Shown one piece after another: positions 22,777 through 34,551 of a stretch of 64,000 nucleotides of DNA. The stretch is from NCBI GenBank assembly GCA_025201365.1, contig JAIXMF010000025.1, positions 1-64,000 of the forward strand, given 5' to 3'. A program made the position numbers and the translations under genes. The DNA comes from Syncephalis plumigaleata. Its lineage: Eukaryota; Zoopagomycota; Zoopagomycetes; Zoopagales; Piptocephalidaceae. The notes under the pieces are model-generated. The model searched no databases, had not been told where the DNA came from, and worked only from the letters and a program-made list of their open reading frames with translations. Position 1 is the stretch's first letter. Each line of letters starts with the position of its first letter.

Positions 22777-23890
22777 TAGCAGTAGCGTACTATATTCTCT
22801 TATTCAGTTCATAATTTTTGTCTTTATTTTGATTGCGTCTTTACAACAAAAAATCACTCTTCTTCCTCTTCCTCTTCCTCTCCTCTTCTTGTTGCTGTTC
22901 CTGTTGTTGTGCAGTTAAGCACATTGTGTAATCTATACTTTATCATAAACAAATGCATTTATTGTGAGTGTTGTCGCTGCTTATTCTCTCTTTGTTATTC
23001 TATAATGGATAGCAAATTGAAGATGCACACATACTCTATGCAGGGTAATCGTTTTACCCTTCTCGATATATGAATGGCATTACTCTTGTATTATCATTAT
23101 TAACATTACTAAACATAAAATAAAATACCTTTTTTGATAACAATAATGGCATCTACTAGTTGCTTATCTATTATTAGTACGTGTATGTTTCTGTTCAAGT
23201 CGAACATATGAACGATGAAATGGCCATGTAGTCTCAATGCATTCCAGTTGATAGTGTTGAAATGGATAAACCGCACATGGTAGCTACAAATTTATCCATT
23301 ACTCTCTAATAGTAGTATGAGGATTCCAATTTTGTAGTCAATAGTCTAGATTTAGTAGCATCATAGTTATATAGAGTAATGATGTCGAAATCTATGTTTT
23401 GTTTTTCTCCGTGTCTTATAGTGTGCCATCTATCATGTATATGTATTGATAACAGTAATTGATACTAGACAATGACCATCCATCTATCCAGAAATGCTTA
23501 TTCATTGAACAAATGATTAGTATCTTATTGAACAATAGATTCTATCGAATATGGTCAGTTATTATTGCTATAGTAGATAGAAGAAAAGAAAAAAATACAA
23601 ATATATCCAAGTGAAGCATGAATTACTGCAAATAGACACGGGTTATTGCTCCATCGCTATTCACATACCGATAGAGCTAAACGGGAAATACTAGCATACA
23701 CTTCTAACGATCCATTGCTGAATAGAAAGTATGTCAACTGATATAAATAATGGACGTATATCGCGCGTACAATATCCATACAGCCCATCCACATTACCAA
23801 CTCTCGTTACGCTTCTTATACTCAATCCCATTCATATATTGTTGCTTTACAACTTTACGCTTCCTATAGATAGTTGTATCACCCGTTATC
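22777..23890. other. Intergenic region
   Basis: About 1.1 kb, AT-rich. It holds a CTTCCTCTTCCTC tract in the 3' flank of the zinc-finger gene and the promoter of the next secreted protein gene. No gene or RNA was recognised. Confidence 0.5.
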
Positions 23891-24955
23891 ATGCATCTGA
23901 ACTTATGTCTCGCCAACACTGCTATTGCTGCAGCATTGCTGCTTGCTTCCACAGCATCTGCTAAGCCTATGGACATTATAAACTCGCTCATTCGTAGGCG
24001 TAAGTAGTGTGCGATATCTCTGCATTAATGAACGATGCAATACTAACACAGCGTGAAACTAGCTTCGCCCATGGAACCTTACGAAGGATATCAGATTGGC
24101 AAGCTAGGAGCATTCGAAAATCCCAAGCTCATGATTATACGTGTAGTAGCCAAGTCTGAAATGGCCGATTACATCCATGCGAAATTGGATAATGACGATC
24201 TGACCATTACATGTGTGCCGAAACAGAACCAACAAACTAATCCTGTGGTTAAATTGTCCGAGCAATTTTCGCTAACACCACAATCGGCTAACGTGAAGAT
24301 GGCAACGGAGAGCAATTCATTGCACACCCGTATACTAAAGTCTATAGCAAGAACAAATCATGCTACGTTAGTAAACCTGCATGTGTACACACCTACGATG
24401 AATTCCTCAAGAAAGTAGGGCCTTTTGATGAGGAAAACTATCATTCACAATGGGCGATAACCTCTAAGGCTATAAAGCAACTCGAATCAGGTAAATAATC
24501 AATGATCAGTATACATATTACTTGCTAACATGCTGTTGTTTAGCAATAAATTCTTCAAGAGTAAAAATTAGCCTATCATCTTGCCGATTCAAGTAAGTTT
24601 TCCTTTATTTTATGTTGTTAACTCATATCCTGACTTCTTATGATCTACTAGTATGCTTTGACGCCAACAATGATCTGGCTTTGGTCCGCTTTGATAAACT
24701 CATTCCCGTATCAGAGCAAAATATCCCAAGACTGTATGAAGTTGATCAATCCGTAACGAAGGTTATGCACAGGTTGCATAATTACGACGGTAGTGGATAT
24801 GACGGTGACAATGCATATATTGCCGCAGCGAAAATGATTGCTTCCTTGGTTTATGCTCCTCCAACTTATCAAGGCTCAGGAGCAGCCCCACCAAATTATG
24901 GTCCTTCAGTAGAAGCCCTTCCTCGTTATTCTCCTCCTGGTTCACCCAGACAATA
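23891..24955 (+). CDS. Secreted protein of unknown family
   Basis: The first exon (23891 to about 24008) encodes a signal peptide, CLANTAIAAALLLASTASA, followed by KPMDIINSLIRRR. The second exon (about 24052-24491) includes GYQIGKLGAFENPKLMIIR and, after one frame break near 24310, YTKVYSKNKSCYVSK and CVHTYDEFLKKVGPFDEENY. A short exon near 24543 and a last exon from about 24654 finish the protein with VCFDANNDLALVRFDKLIPV and a Pro/Tyr-rich tail ending SPPGSPRQ. The exon structure is inferred from splice-like borders and frame. No known domain is recognised. It is probably a fungal extracellular protein; the frame break resembles those in neighbouring conserved genes. Confidence 0.55.
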
Positions 24956-25502
24956 AATGGTGACATGCTATGCGTATGTCTGTTGGCAATTACGAATTTA
25001 CTAGAATAAACATACATTGATATCGTGACATATCATTCGAGATCTATTCTCATAAGTAGATGACTGCATTGTATACGTACACAGTCGCGTTATATCCATT
25101 CGTCTAAATGAAGAAAAGGACTATCGTAGATCTGTATAATAGGAAAGTGTAACATCAACTACCAAGGGTAAACTTGTCCTCTTCCAATGGAACAACTAAC
25201 ACGATGACAATTGATAATGTGACGTCAGCGTTACTTTATACAGGATGGTCTTATCACACCCACTATCATTGTATCGATAACACGCACTCTACGGTTATCG
25301 TCCAGTTGATAACATTAAACAATTAATATGACACACAAATATCGTGCTCTTCCCCTTCTCGTTCATACCATTTTTACTATTGTTCTAGCATCTTCGCTTA
25401 TCCATTTTGTCCTCCTGTTTATTGTTGCTGTTGCTGTTTGTCGTCACTGTTTTCTAATCAAGTACACTTTATTCACTCGTTCTACTGCGGTCTATTGTCA
25501 CT
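24956..25502. other. Promoter region of the trehalose synthase gene
   Basis: About 550 bp, turning pyrimidine-rich on the + strand from about 25340 to the ATG at 25503. No gene is seen. The CT-rich leader is of the same kind as those upstream of other genes in this window. Confidence 0.5.
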
Positions 25503-28500
25503 ATGTCTGCAGCCACTCATTCTAGTGCTTCTGCCCAGCAACCACCTGACACGGTTCAGACGGGTGGCGCTAGCAGCAATGACACTCGTCTTATTGTCGT
25601 GTCCAATCGACTTCCCATTACAATTAAACAGACGGAAGATCAGGAATGGACTTATAGCATGAGTGCCGGTGGTCTTGTATCAGCCTTGAGTGGTGTCAAG
25701 AAGCTAATGTCGTTTACGTGGATTGGTTGGCCAGGTAAGTAACAAACACACCGTGCTACTACAAGTGTAACCATGCTAGTACTTACCATAATGTACACGC
25801 TTAATAGGTCTTGATATTAACGAAGAGGAACGACCCAAGGTGCGCGCTCAGTTAATGACGAGTACTCGTGCGTGCCCGTATTTCTCGATGACGATTGGCC
25901 GATGCTCACTATAATGGCTTCTCAAACAGGTATGCCATCTAGTGATACAATATTATAATATATATCATAGTGTAACAATGATATCTATAGCATTCTATGG
26001 CCACTCTTCCATTACCATCCGGGAGAATCTCGTTCGATGAAGCACATTGGGATGCCTACCAAAAAGCAAATGCTCTATTTGCCGATGCTATTGCGGAAAC
26101 CGTACAGGATGGCGATCTAGTCTGGGTGCAAGACTACCATCTTATGCTATTGCCACGCATGCTACGTCAGCGTATTTGTGCCTCAAAGCCGAATGTACGT
26201 ATTGGCTGGTTCCTTCACACGCCGTTCCCCTCCTCGGAGATCTATCGCATCTTACCGGTGCGTAAAGAGGTGCTATTAGGCGTGCTCGATGCAGATCTAC
26301 TTGGATTCCACACCTACGATTATGCACGTCACTTCCTTAGTTCGTGTACACGTATTCTCGGTCTATCCACTTTACCAAATGGTGTGGAATACGAGGGTCG
26401 TACCGTACATATTGGTACCTTCCCTATCGGTATTGATCCAGATAAATTTGCAGAGGTAATTAGTATAGTATAATCATCGTGTAATAGAAGCAAATACTAA
26501 TCCTCATATATATATATATATTCTTTTATTATTTGTAATGACAGGGATTGAAAAAGCCATCGGTAATCGATCGTATCGCACGACTCAAGGAAAAGTTCTC
26601 TGGAGTTAAGCTAATTGTAGGTGTCGATCGACTTGACTACATCAAAGGTGTGCCGCAAAAGATGCACGCCTTCGAGGTATTCCTCGAGGAACATCCAGAA
26701 TGGCGAGGCAAGGTGGTGCTGGTACAAGTGGCCGTGCCATCTCGACAGGATGTAGAAGAATACAGAACCTACGCATGATTGTCAATGAACTTGTGGGTCG
26801 TATTAATGGTCGATTTGGTAATATAAGAGAAGCATAAGCATAGATTACTCTATACGTGTAGATACTAATGATTATACTTAATAGGTACCATTGAGTTTAC
26901 GCCCATTCATTATATGCATCAATCGGTTAGCTTTGAGGAATTGGTTGCGTTATACGCCGTATCCGATGTTTGTCTCGTCTCATCAACACGAGATGGTATG
27001 AATTTGGTAAGTAATGAACAGTGATCACATATATATAGATATATAGATTAACACTTGTAATATACAATGATTAGGTATCATATGAATACATTGCTAGTCA
27101 ACCGGATCGACATGGTGTATTGATTCTAAGTGAATTTGCCGGTGCAGCTCAATCATTGAATGGTAAGTAGATGGGAATAGTAATACTAGTATAGTAGTAG
27201 TAATAACCATTACAATTAGGTTCAGTTATTGTTAATCCATGGGATACAGAAGATCTAGCTAATGCCATTCATACGGCAGTCACCATGCCTGATGATCTAC
27301 GTAAATCCAATCATGAAACTCTATTCCGCTATGTAACAAAGTACACGGCTGCTTACTGGGGTAGTTCCTTCGTAAATGAGCTGCGTATGATTATAAGTGA
27401 TGAAGCACAGCAACAACAACGACGACTAGCCCATCTCACCAACGAGTATGTGATAGAAACATTTGATAAGTCTACTAAGAAACGAGTAAGTACAACTATA
27501 ATACGAGAATAGCAATGATAATAACAATACTATGATATGATCATTTAGGTAATCCTATTAGACTATGATGGCACATTGACAGCAGTACATAGATTGCCTG
27601 ATTTTGGTATGTAGATGACTATATATAATGGCTATATATATATATACTAATTTATTTATTGCTATATATACATATACATATACATATACATATAATATAT
27701 AGCTAAACCATCGGCAGCTGTACTTGACAATCTTAAACGATTGACCGCACTCCCCAACACGTATGTCTACATTCTATCGGGTCGTGGTAGACAGCATTTG
27801 GATAGTTGGTTCGAGAAAACAGGTGTAGGTCTACTGGCCGAGCACGGTTGTTTCTACAAGCATCCACCCTCATTCGAGGAACAATATCAAGAAAAGTATC
27901 GTCAACAGATGAATCAACTCGATGGTAGTCATCAACAGCAACAACAGCTACATCCCAATTCCTCACCTAGTAGTCATTCCGCGACAAGTGCAATGGTGCC
28001 AATGCATCCGATACCGATAATAGTTATCGTATTGGTAAGGATGTCGGCAATGGCTGGTACTGCCTAGTTGAATCGGCGATCGTAGTTGGCGCGACACGAT
28101 CGAGCCATTATTCCGTCATTACACGGAACGTACACCTGGATCATTTATCGAAGAGAAAGAGATCAATATCACATGGCATTATCGTAATGCAGATCCTGAA
28201 TTTGGTGCCTGGCAAGCGAGTGAACTACAAGTAAACTTGGAGAAGATTCTCACTCATATGGCATTATCGGTAAGTGTGTCATCTGGATGAACAAGTCATT
28301 ATACTAATGTTATTTTATACTAGATTATTATGGGTAATAAAACATTGGAACTACGACCAGCGGCTGCCGATAAAGCTACCGGTGCTCGTACCATTCTTAA
28401 AGATCTCGGCTTAGCAGAGGGCGAGATTGACTTTTGCTTGTGTATCGGTGATGGCAAGACGGATGAGCCTGTGTTCTCGGCCATTAATCATGCTGAACTA

Positions 28501-28635
28501 CCAGGTGCCATCACTTGTACAGTAGGTCGTAAACAAACGGAAGCCAACTTTTATTTATCCGGAGTGGATCATGTGCAAACAGTGCTACGTCAATTGAGCT
28601 TATCCGCATCATCATCATCATCATCATCTGGTTGA
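25503..28635 (+). CDS. Trehalose-6-phosphate synthase with C-terminal phosphatase domain
   Basis: About ten exons (first 25503-25734, last 28324-28635). The GT20 domain shows LIVVSNRLPITI, SAGGLVSAL, WIGWPG, VWVQDYHLMLLPRMLR, GWFLHTPFPSSEIYR, VDRLDYIKGVPQK, STRDGMNLVSYEYIA and EFAGAAQSLNG, all landmarks of active synthases that join UDP-glucose and glucose-6-phosphate. A HAD phosphatase-like domain follows with LLDYDGTLT, YILSGRGRQHL and a motif GDGKTDE; the usual form of the last is GDDxTDE, so one acidic residue is replaced. Between the HAD blocks is a Gln/Ser-rich insert (about 27930-28010). The frame is broken by single bases at several points (near 25862, 25905, 26030, 26765 and in the 28010-28090 stretch), with conserved protein on both sides each time. 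The single polypeptide could make and dephosphorylate trehalose-6-phosphate for stress protection. Identity is firm; phosphatase activity is likely but unproven. Confidence 0.9.
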
Positions 28636-28959
28636 GCATCTTTATAGATCTACGCACACACACACACATCTTTCCATTACAATCGTGACATAGTACAATA
28701 AATAAAATAGGTTTGAATGAGTATCAATCAATTTTACTTTACCTGTTATTGCTTAATTCATTATAGTAATAGATATATATATATACACGAATACATACAT
28801 ATATATACATACATACACAAAGAGAGAGAAAGAGACATACATTGTACTTCATTTGTATCATCGATAACAACACTATTATTTATCCTTATAGCCGTATGCA
28901 TTATAGTTATCCATAAATGAATACATACACGATAATAGCTATAGGTAACAGATTGCCTC
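28636..28959. other. Convergent 3' intergenic gap
   Basis: About 320 bp between the trehalose gene (plus) and MMS2 (minus). It has a CA microsatellite, an AATAAA just after it at about 28700, and a TATA/CATA-rich stretch. No gene is seen. Confidence 0.55.
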
Positions 28960-29597
28960 TTAGTAAAAAGTGTTTTCTGCTGGTTGAGGTAGTTGACTAT
29001 TGCTACTCCGTGCCATCTCCCTAATGGTGTATGATAGTAGCGTTATTATACCACTAATAATGCATGATCATATTCGTTCTATTGATTTCTACTTACTGTC
29101 GTAGACTGACAAGCACCGTTTCAAGTGTGTATTCACGTCTCCATTGTTTAAGACAGGCTAGCTTGCTTTGATCTACCCTACCCGTGTCTTTCTCCACGCA
29201 AGGTAGATTGATACGAGACTGAAAGGAGACAGTAGGTGGCTGATCTGGATATCTATCTCCGCAATGAATCTTTAAACTGTAAATACGATTCTCGTGTACC
29301 GTCTATCATCACATGTATAGGGTATCAGCACCTATAACTCTACTAACACGAGAAGCGATACTTACGCGTGGAGGACCGAGTATCGTGCCATTCCACCAGT
29401 ACATCAGCATATCATCAGGATCGGATAAGCCATAACTGCACGAACCATCGCCAATGCCTTTCTCGCCCTTTTCGAGCTCTTCAAGTAGACGAAAGTTACG
29501 CGGTACTATCAATGAAGCAATGATTAGTACATAGAGATATAGTATTCTCAAAGCAATATAGATAGATCATACGGTAATACTACTTACCTACAGCCAT
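28960..29597 (-). CDS. MMS2: Ubiquitin-conjugating enzyme variant Mms2/Uev1
   Basis: Four exons (29597-29588, 29505-29366, 29302-29097, 29020-28960) give 138 residues, the standard UEV size. [54 protein letters not shown] and the C-terminal [10 protein letters not shown] are diagnostic. As in other UEVs the catalytic cysteine region of E2 enzymes is absent: [16 protein letters not shown] replaces the HPN-xxx-C segment. Family members pair with Ubc13 to build Lys63-linked ubiquitin chains in DNA-damage tolerance. The first exon encodes only MAV plus one base, which is common for this gene in fungi. The frame is clean. Confidence 0.93.
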
Positions 29598-29980
29598 AAC
29601 TAATCACCGTGTCAATAAAGTGTATACGAAGCAGATGAGTGAAAGAGAGTATGAGATGAGTGCTGTATAAACAGAGTAGTCGTCGACCAATGCAATCGCT
29701 ACTGATGATAACAATGGGCAGACCAACTGTAATCAAAAGCGAGACAAGGTAGTAAGTAAACACGAACAAGTGAACAAAAAAGGGAGTGAGTGAGTTAGAT
29801 AGATAGATAGATAGAAAGAGAGAGAGAGAGAGAGAGAAGGAAAGATGACGTGCTACCAAATCATGGGCACAAAAAGGAAATAAATAAGTAAATACAATAG
29901 ATTAACAATTAGTGGTAACAACTAGTAGGAATATCATTGAATGTCGTATCTCTTATTCAACTTCATCTTCTTTTATTCAT
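29598..29980. other. Short region between CSN5 and MMS2
   Basis: About 380 bp with GATA and GA simple repeats at about 29798-29836, in the MMS2 promoter. It also holds the CSN5 3' flank. No gene is seen. Confidence 0.5.
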
Positions 29981-31708
29981 TTAATCAGTTGTAGTTGTTG
30001 ATGTTACTTCTGTAGTCGGCAATGATTGTTCATTAATAGATCGATTGAATATGATATTCTTTAGTGTTTCGGTAAGAATACCATGTGATGTCTCACTGGT
30101 TAATCGTGTACTAGTAGATATTAATGATATCATAATAGTATTAGTATTCATATAGACATATGCTTATTCAATAACTTACCAATCATGAACAATAGCTGAT
30201 AATGGTCCATTCGATGATTTCGAACTATCTGCTACTGAATCGAATGGTTGCTTCGATTTACCGCGCATTCGTTGTGCACCAGCTCGTTCGCCGAAATCAT
30301 AGCCTGCATGTCCACCCATACCGGAAGTATTGCCAAAGGAACGACCACGTCGATCCACTCGATTAACACTTTGTTCCAATTTCTCTGCTAGATCACCCAT
30401 CATACGTGTGGTGTAATCGTAATTCTATGGTAATTGACGTGTATTAATAAATAGAGGAAGTTGTTGCTAATGGCACAAGTGTAATTACTTACTGCAATCA
30501 ATGGGGATTGTGATAGTGTATGTGTCCAGTATTTATTCCATAATTGTTCCAATAGCTTTGCATCGAGTGTTGATTTAAAGTAGGATATCTCCAATGGATA
30601 GTAACTAGTACATATAGTATAAATATATGAATACAACAATTTATTATTGACTATTAATGACTACTTACCGATTACAATGTACACCGAAATCATCAATCTT
30701 ATTTAATGGAATACTCTGGTATTCATCTCGAGCAACTGATGGTGGTTTATAATCCTATAATGTGAATGTAATATACATACATGTATACGCATTAACAATA
30801 TTGTTTGTTTACTTGTAATAACCACTTACTTCTGGATAAGTACGGAAAGCACCAATATCTACACGACCAGCTGACATGGTACGTTTAGGATCGATCTAAA
30901 TAATAATGATGATGGTAAGCAATAAAGATAAATGATAGACTATACATAGGCTACTTACGACAATGGCCAAGAATGGTTCTTGGAACTGCTGATTAGTCAT
31001 TTGCGTATCTACATCAATACCCGATAACCAACAGCCGTAACCTGGATGACTATGATACCAGCCAAGTGCATTCTCTAGTCGACCCACCTAATGATGAAAT
31101 ATATTCCAGTTATAAACCAGTGATTATGTACATACATATATGCCTTACTTGTTGGATGGTTGTCATATAGGAACCATATACTCGTAACCCTCGGCTTGTG
31201 CGTTAACTCGCGTTTCCGTTCCTTCTACGGGTAAGGCAAAAGCATCCATGACGATCATGGTATCGCCTTGAAGCTTGCCTTGCATCAACCCATGACTTCA
31301 TATTACCGCCGGAACGTGCGTGCATCACCTAAGTACACGAAGGACAAAGAGAATAATCATTGTTAAATTAGCGTGAATACCATCAATATACATATGCATG
31401 TATATATGTATTGATAATGTAATATACCATTTTAACGAGAGCAATAGCGGAAATCTTTACTTTTGTAAAATATTCGGACTATAGTTATTGTAATATAGCA
31501 GCATTATGTCAGTATAATAGCGTAGGACGAGTGATTCACTCGATTCCTTTACGCTTTACTAGTTAACTTACTTGCGAGTCCATGGCCGATCGTGCAGGGT
31601 TGCCTGATGTTCCTTATTGTCATAGCGGTAAATGTCGTCTTGCTGCGGGTCGACACTAACAATATTGTTTTCACTCTCGAACTGTTTCAATGCAGTGGCC
31701 GCGTCCAT
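29981..31708 (-). CDS. CSN5: COP9 signalosome subunit 5 (JAMM deneddylase)
   Basis: About nine exons on the minus strand. The JAMM zinc metalloprotease motif is intact in [19 protein letters not shown] (about 31010-31070), giving the H-x-H-x10-D ligands; [16 protein letters not shown] and [11 protein letters not shown] are CSN5 landmarks. The start at 31708 gives [12 protein letters not shown], then [10 protein letters not shown] as in other CSN5 proteins. The exon near 31320-31160 reads as conserved protein ([30 protein letters not shown]) only if several single-base breaks in short G or T runs are ignored. The junction near 31500 is also off by one base. CSN5 removes NEDD8 from cullins as part of the COP9 signalosome. 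Presence of CSN5 argues against a budding-yeast-like reduced genome. The breaks look like assembly errors. Confidence 0.9.
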
Positions 31709-32498
31709 TGTTACTGACTACGTGTATGTTGTTGTTGTTGTTTTGCGAGTAAACAGAGAAATAGTATGGACAACAGTGAAGAGAAAGAAAGAAGAGAGGA
31801 AGAAAGAGCGTGAAGGATTACTGGTAGATTCGCTGCGATAGTGATGTCGTACGTATAGGCAAGTGTGCGTCAATGACGTGCCCTTTGGTCAATCAATCAT
31901 CATTGAATCAATTAGGATTACAATAGTCATCATTGAAGAATGGTCACAATGAGCACAATAAACATGCATTCAACTTCGATAGACTATTTTTATTGTATCG
32001 ATAATTAATTCGCTAGCAGTCATGCAAAAGTCAACACAATAATTGCAAAGAAAATCAAACCATATGTATGAAATCCATGTGTCATAATACAAATACTAAG
32101 TAGCAGCATGAGATATATCAAACGATAACCGGTAGTGTAAAATTAGAACAAGGATAATCGTGTATCGTCATATCGTTTACATAGATGATTCAACATCTAG
32201 TATAGAATGGAACGTGTCGCAATGATAATAACGGTTTACAAATATAGAAACAATGCTTTCCGTACATCTATTTGAGGAGAGGCAAGATGTCAATTGCGCT
32301 CTATTGATTGGTAGTTGTTAAGCACGCAATATATCATGCCATAACAAACCATGCCAATATATTCCTTAATCGGTATACTCACCTAGAACATTAATCTCCT
32401 ATAAAATAAAGCGTGTTACATTCATTTACAAGCAAGCAAATCATTCAACTTTCTCATATAACGAGTCCTCCGTTATCAATTAGTATAGATTAGTTTTC
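31709..32498. other. Divergent promoter region CSN5 / fungalysin
   Basis: About 790 bp, AT-rich, with no supported gene. The two flanking genes are transcribed away from it. No recognisable operator was found. Confidence 0.5.
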
Positions 32499-34551
32499 AT
32501 GATGCTCTCGCAAACATATTACGCTTTATTGCCAGCACTGGCTATACTCACTGCTTGTAATACGGCTTTATCAGAAGTAGTGACTGGCCCGTTCATTCAG
32601 CCTGTACTCTTTCCTAACGATATGAATATGAAAGTAACACCCGGTAAGTCGATCTATTGCATAGTACTCAACAGAAATCGCAAAAGATACCAACTCGAAA
32701 TCACCATCCAATACGTATAATCGACCTATGCGTATTCCCGGTATTTTCACTGGTCCACTATCCAAGCTTGAAACGATTATTACATCGCCACTATTGCAAG
32801 AACAAAGGAAAGGAAAAAAGTAGCGCGTGTTCATCCAAAGGTCATTGCACTCAAATTTGCTATGAATCAGCTTGGAATGAAAAGAATGGATATATCGTTA
32901 AAAGTATGTTTACATCAAGTAGCACGGGCATTACACACGCTTACTACAAGCAAGTGATTCATGGTGTAGAAGTGAGCAATGCTGAAATATCCGTGCATGT
33001 CGACGATCAAGGAGTGGTCATTGCTTATGAAGACAATTTCTACAAAATACCAACCCAGCTCAACTGCAATTATGGCAAGGTCCATCGTCTACACGGTTCA
33101 CGAATCCAACCATTGCATTTGCAAAATTAGCCGATTACATCAAGAAACCGGTCAATGTGGCAGCTATCGTTAATGCCGGTAGTAAAATAGTCAATGGCAG
33201 TAAACTATATATTCTACGCAACATACCTGGTACCCTAGAGGATGTTACCGCTAAGCAAAGATATGTGCAAACGGCATCAGGCAATCTCGAGGCCACTTGG
33301 GCATTCTCGGTCAACTACGGCAGCAACTACTTTGATGCGCATGTTTCGGCAGATGGTCAACGCTTGATGTCTCTCGCTGATCGAATATTACACGCTACCT
33401 ATAATGTATTCGAGCTCGGTGATACCGATCCATCCAAGGATAAACGTGTACTCATCAAAGATCCCGAGGATAAGGATGCTTCACCTGCTGGATGGCATAT
33501 GCCATATACTAAATTGCTTACAACTGAGGGTAACAACATAGATGCTTTCAAATCATTAGATAAGCAAAATTTATTCCGAGTGAGGCCGAAAGCCATTGAT
33601 GGTGTATTTGATTATAAGTTGGATCTAACCAGAGATCCAGATGGGTACACCAATGCCGCCACTGCTCATGCATTTTATGTTGGTAATGCACTTCACGATT
33701 TGTTTTATCCTTACGGTTTCGACGAGAATGCCGGTAATTTCCAAAAGAGAAACTTCGACAAAGGCGGGCTAGGCAATGACGCGGTAGAGATTATCGTTCA
33801 AGACGATTACTTAGAGAATGAATCTAGCTTTAAAGTGACCGAGGATGGTGCCGCACCCATCATGCGTATTGGTAAATGGACCGGATTCACGCCAAAGCGA
33901 GATGGTACCATTGTCAACGATATTCTCGTACACGAATACGGTCATGGCGTGTCAGGTAGATTGATTGGTGGTGCCAACGACCTCACCTGTCTAGATCGAC
34001 TGGAGACCGCCGGTATGACCGAGGGATTGAGTGACTTTTTCGCCATATGGATGCGATTAAAGTCCACCGATACCCGTGATAAAGTGGTTCGTATCGCGGA
34101 ATACGTGAAGGAAGGCGGTATACGTAAGTATCCATATGCCATCAGCAAGGAGCTCAACTGGATCACCTACGATTATTTATATAAGGATGGCTGGACAGAT
34201 GTTCATGCGATCGGTGAAGTATGGGGTAATATTTTATATCATATTTATTGGATGCTGGTCGATGAGCTCGGTTTCGACGAGAGTAGAACGGCCAACAACG
34301 TGAATAGTGGCAATACACTAGCGATGAAATTGATCATGGACAGTTTGCCATTGATGGGCTGTCGACCGACATTCATAAAGGCACGCGATACCATTCTTCT
34401 AGTCGAGCATGAGGTTACCGGTGGCAGATTTCAATGCAAACTATGGGAAATATTCGCCTATCGTGGTCTTGGCTATATGGCCACCACCGATGGAGAGAGC
34501 AACGTGTCAGGAAGTATACAAGTAGATCCAACATGTAGTAGCAAATTATAG
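32499..34551 (+). CDS. Fungalysin-type secreted metalloprotease (M36)
   Basis: The gene starts with a signal peptide (ALLPALAILTACNTALSEVV), then has one intron near 32645-32690. A propeptide of FTP/PepSY type follows, with RVHPKVIALKFAMNQLGM, STGITHAYYKQVIHGVEVSN and AEISVHVDDQGVVIAYEDNF. The catalytic domain shows ATAHAFYVGNALHDLFYPYG, the zinc motif HEYGH at 33931-33945 and the third-ligand segment GMTEGLSDFFAIW at about 34011, all features of active fungalysins. From 33157 to the stop one frame of 464 residues is clean. The propeptide part contains about three single-base breaks (near 32820 in a run of six A, 32887 in an A run, and about 33080). Fungalysins are secreted as zymogens and degrade collagen, elastin or keratin. 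A functional protein is likely if those breaks are sequencing errors. Confidence 0.92.
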
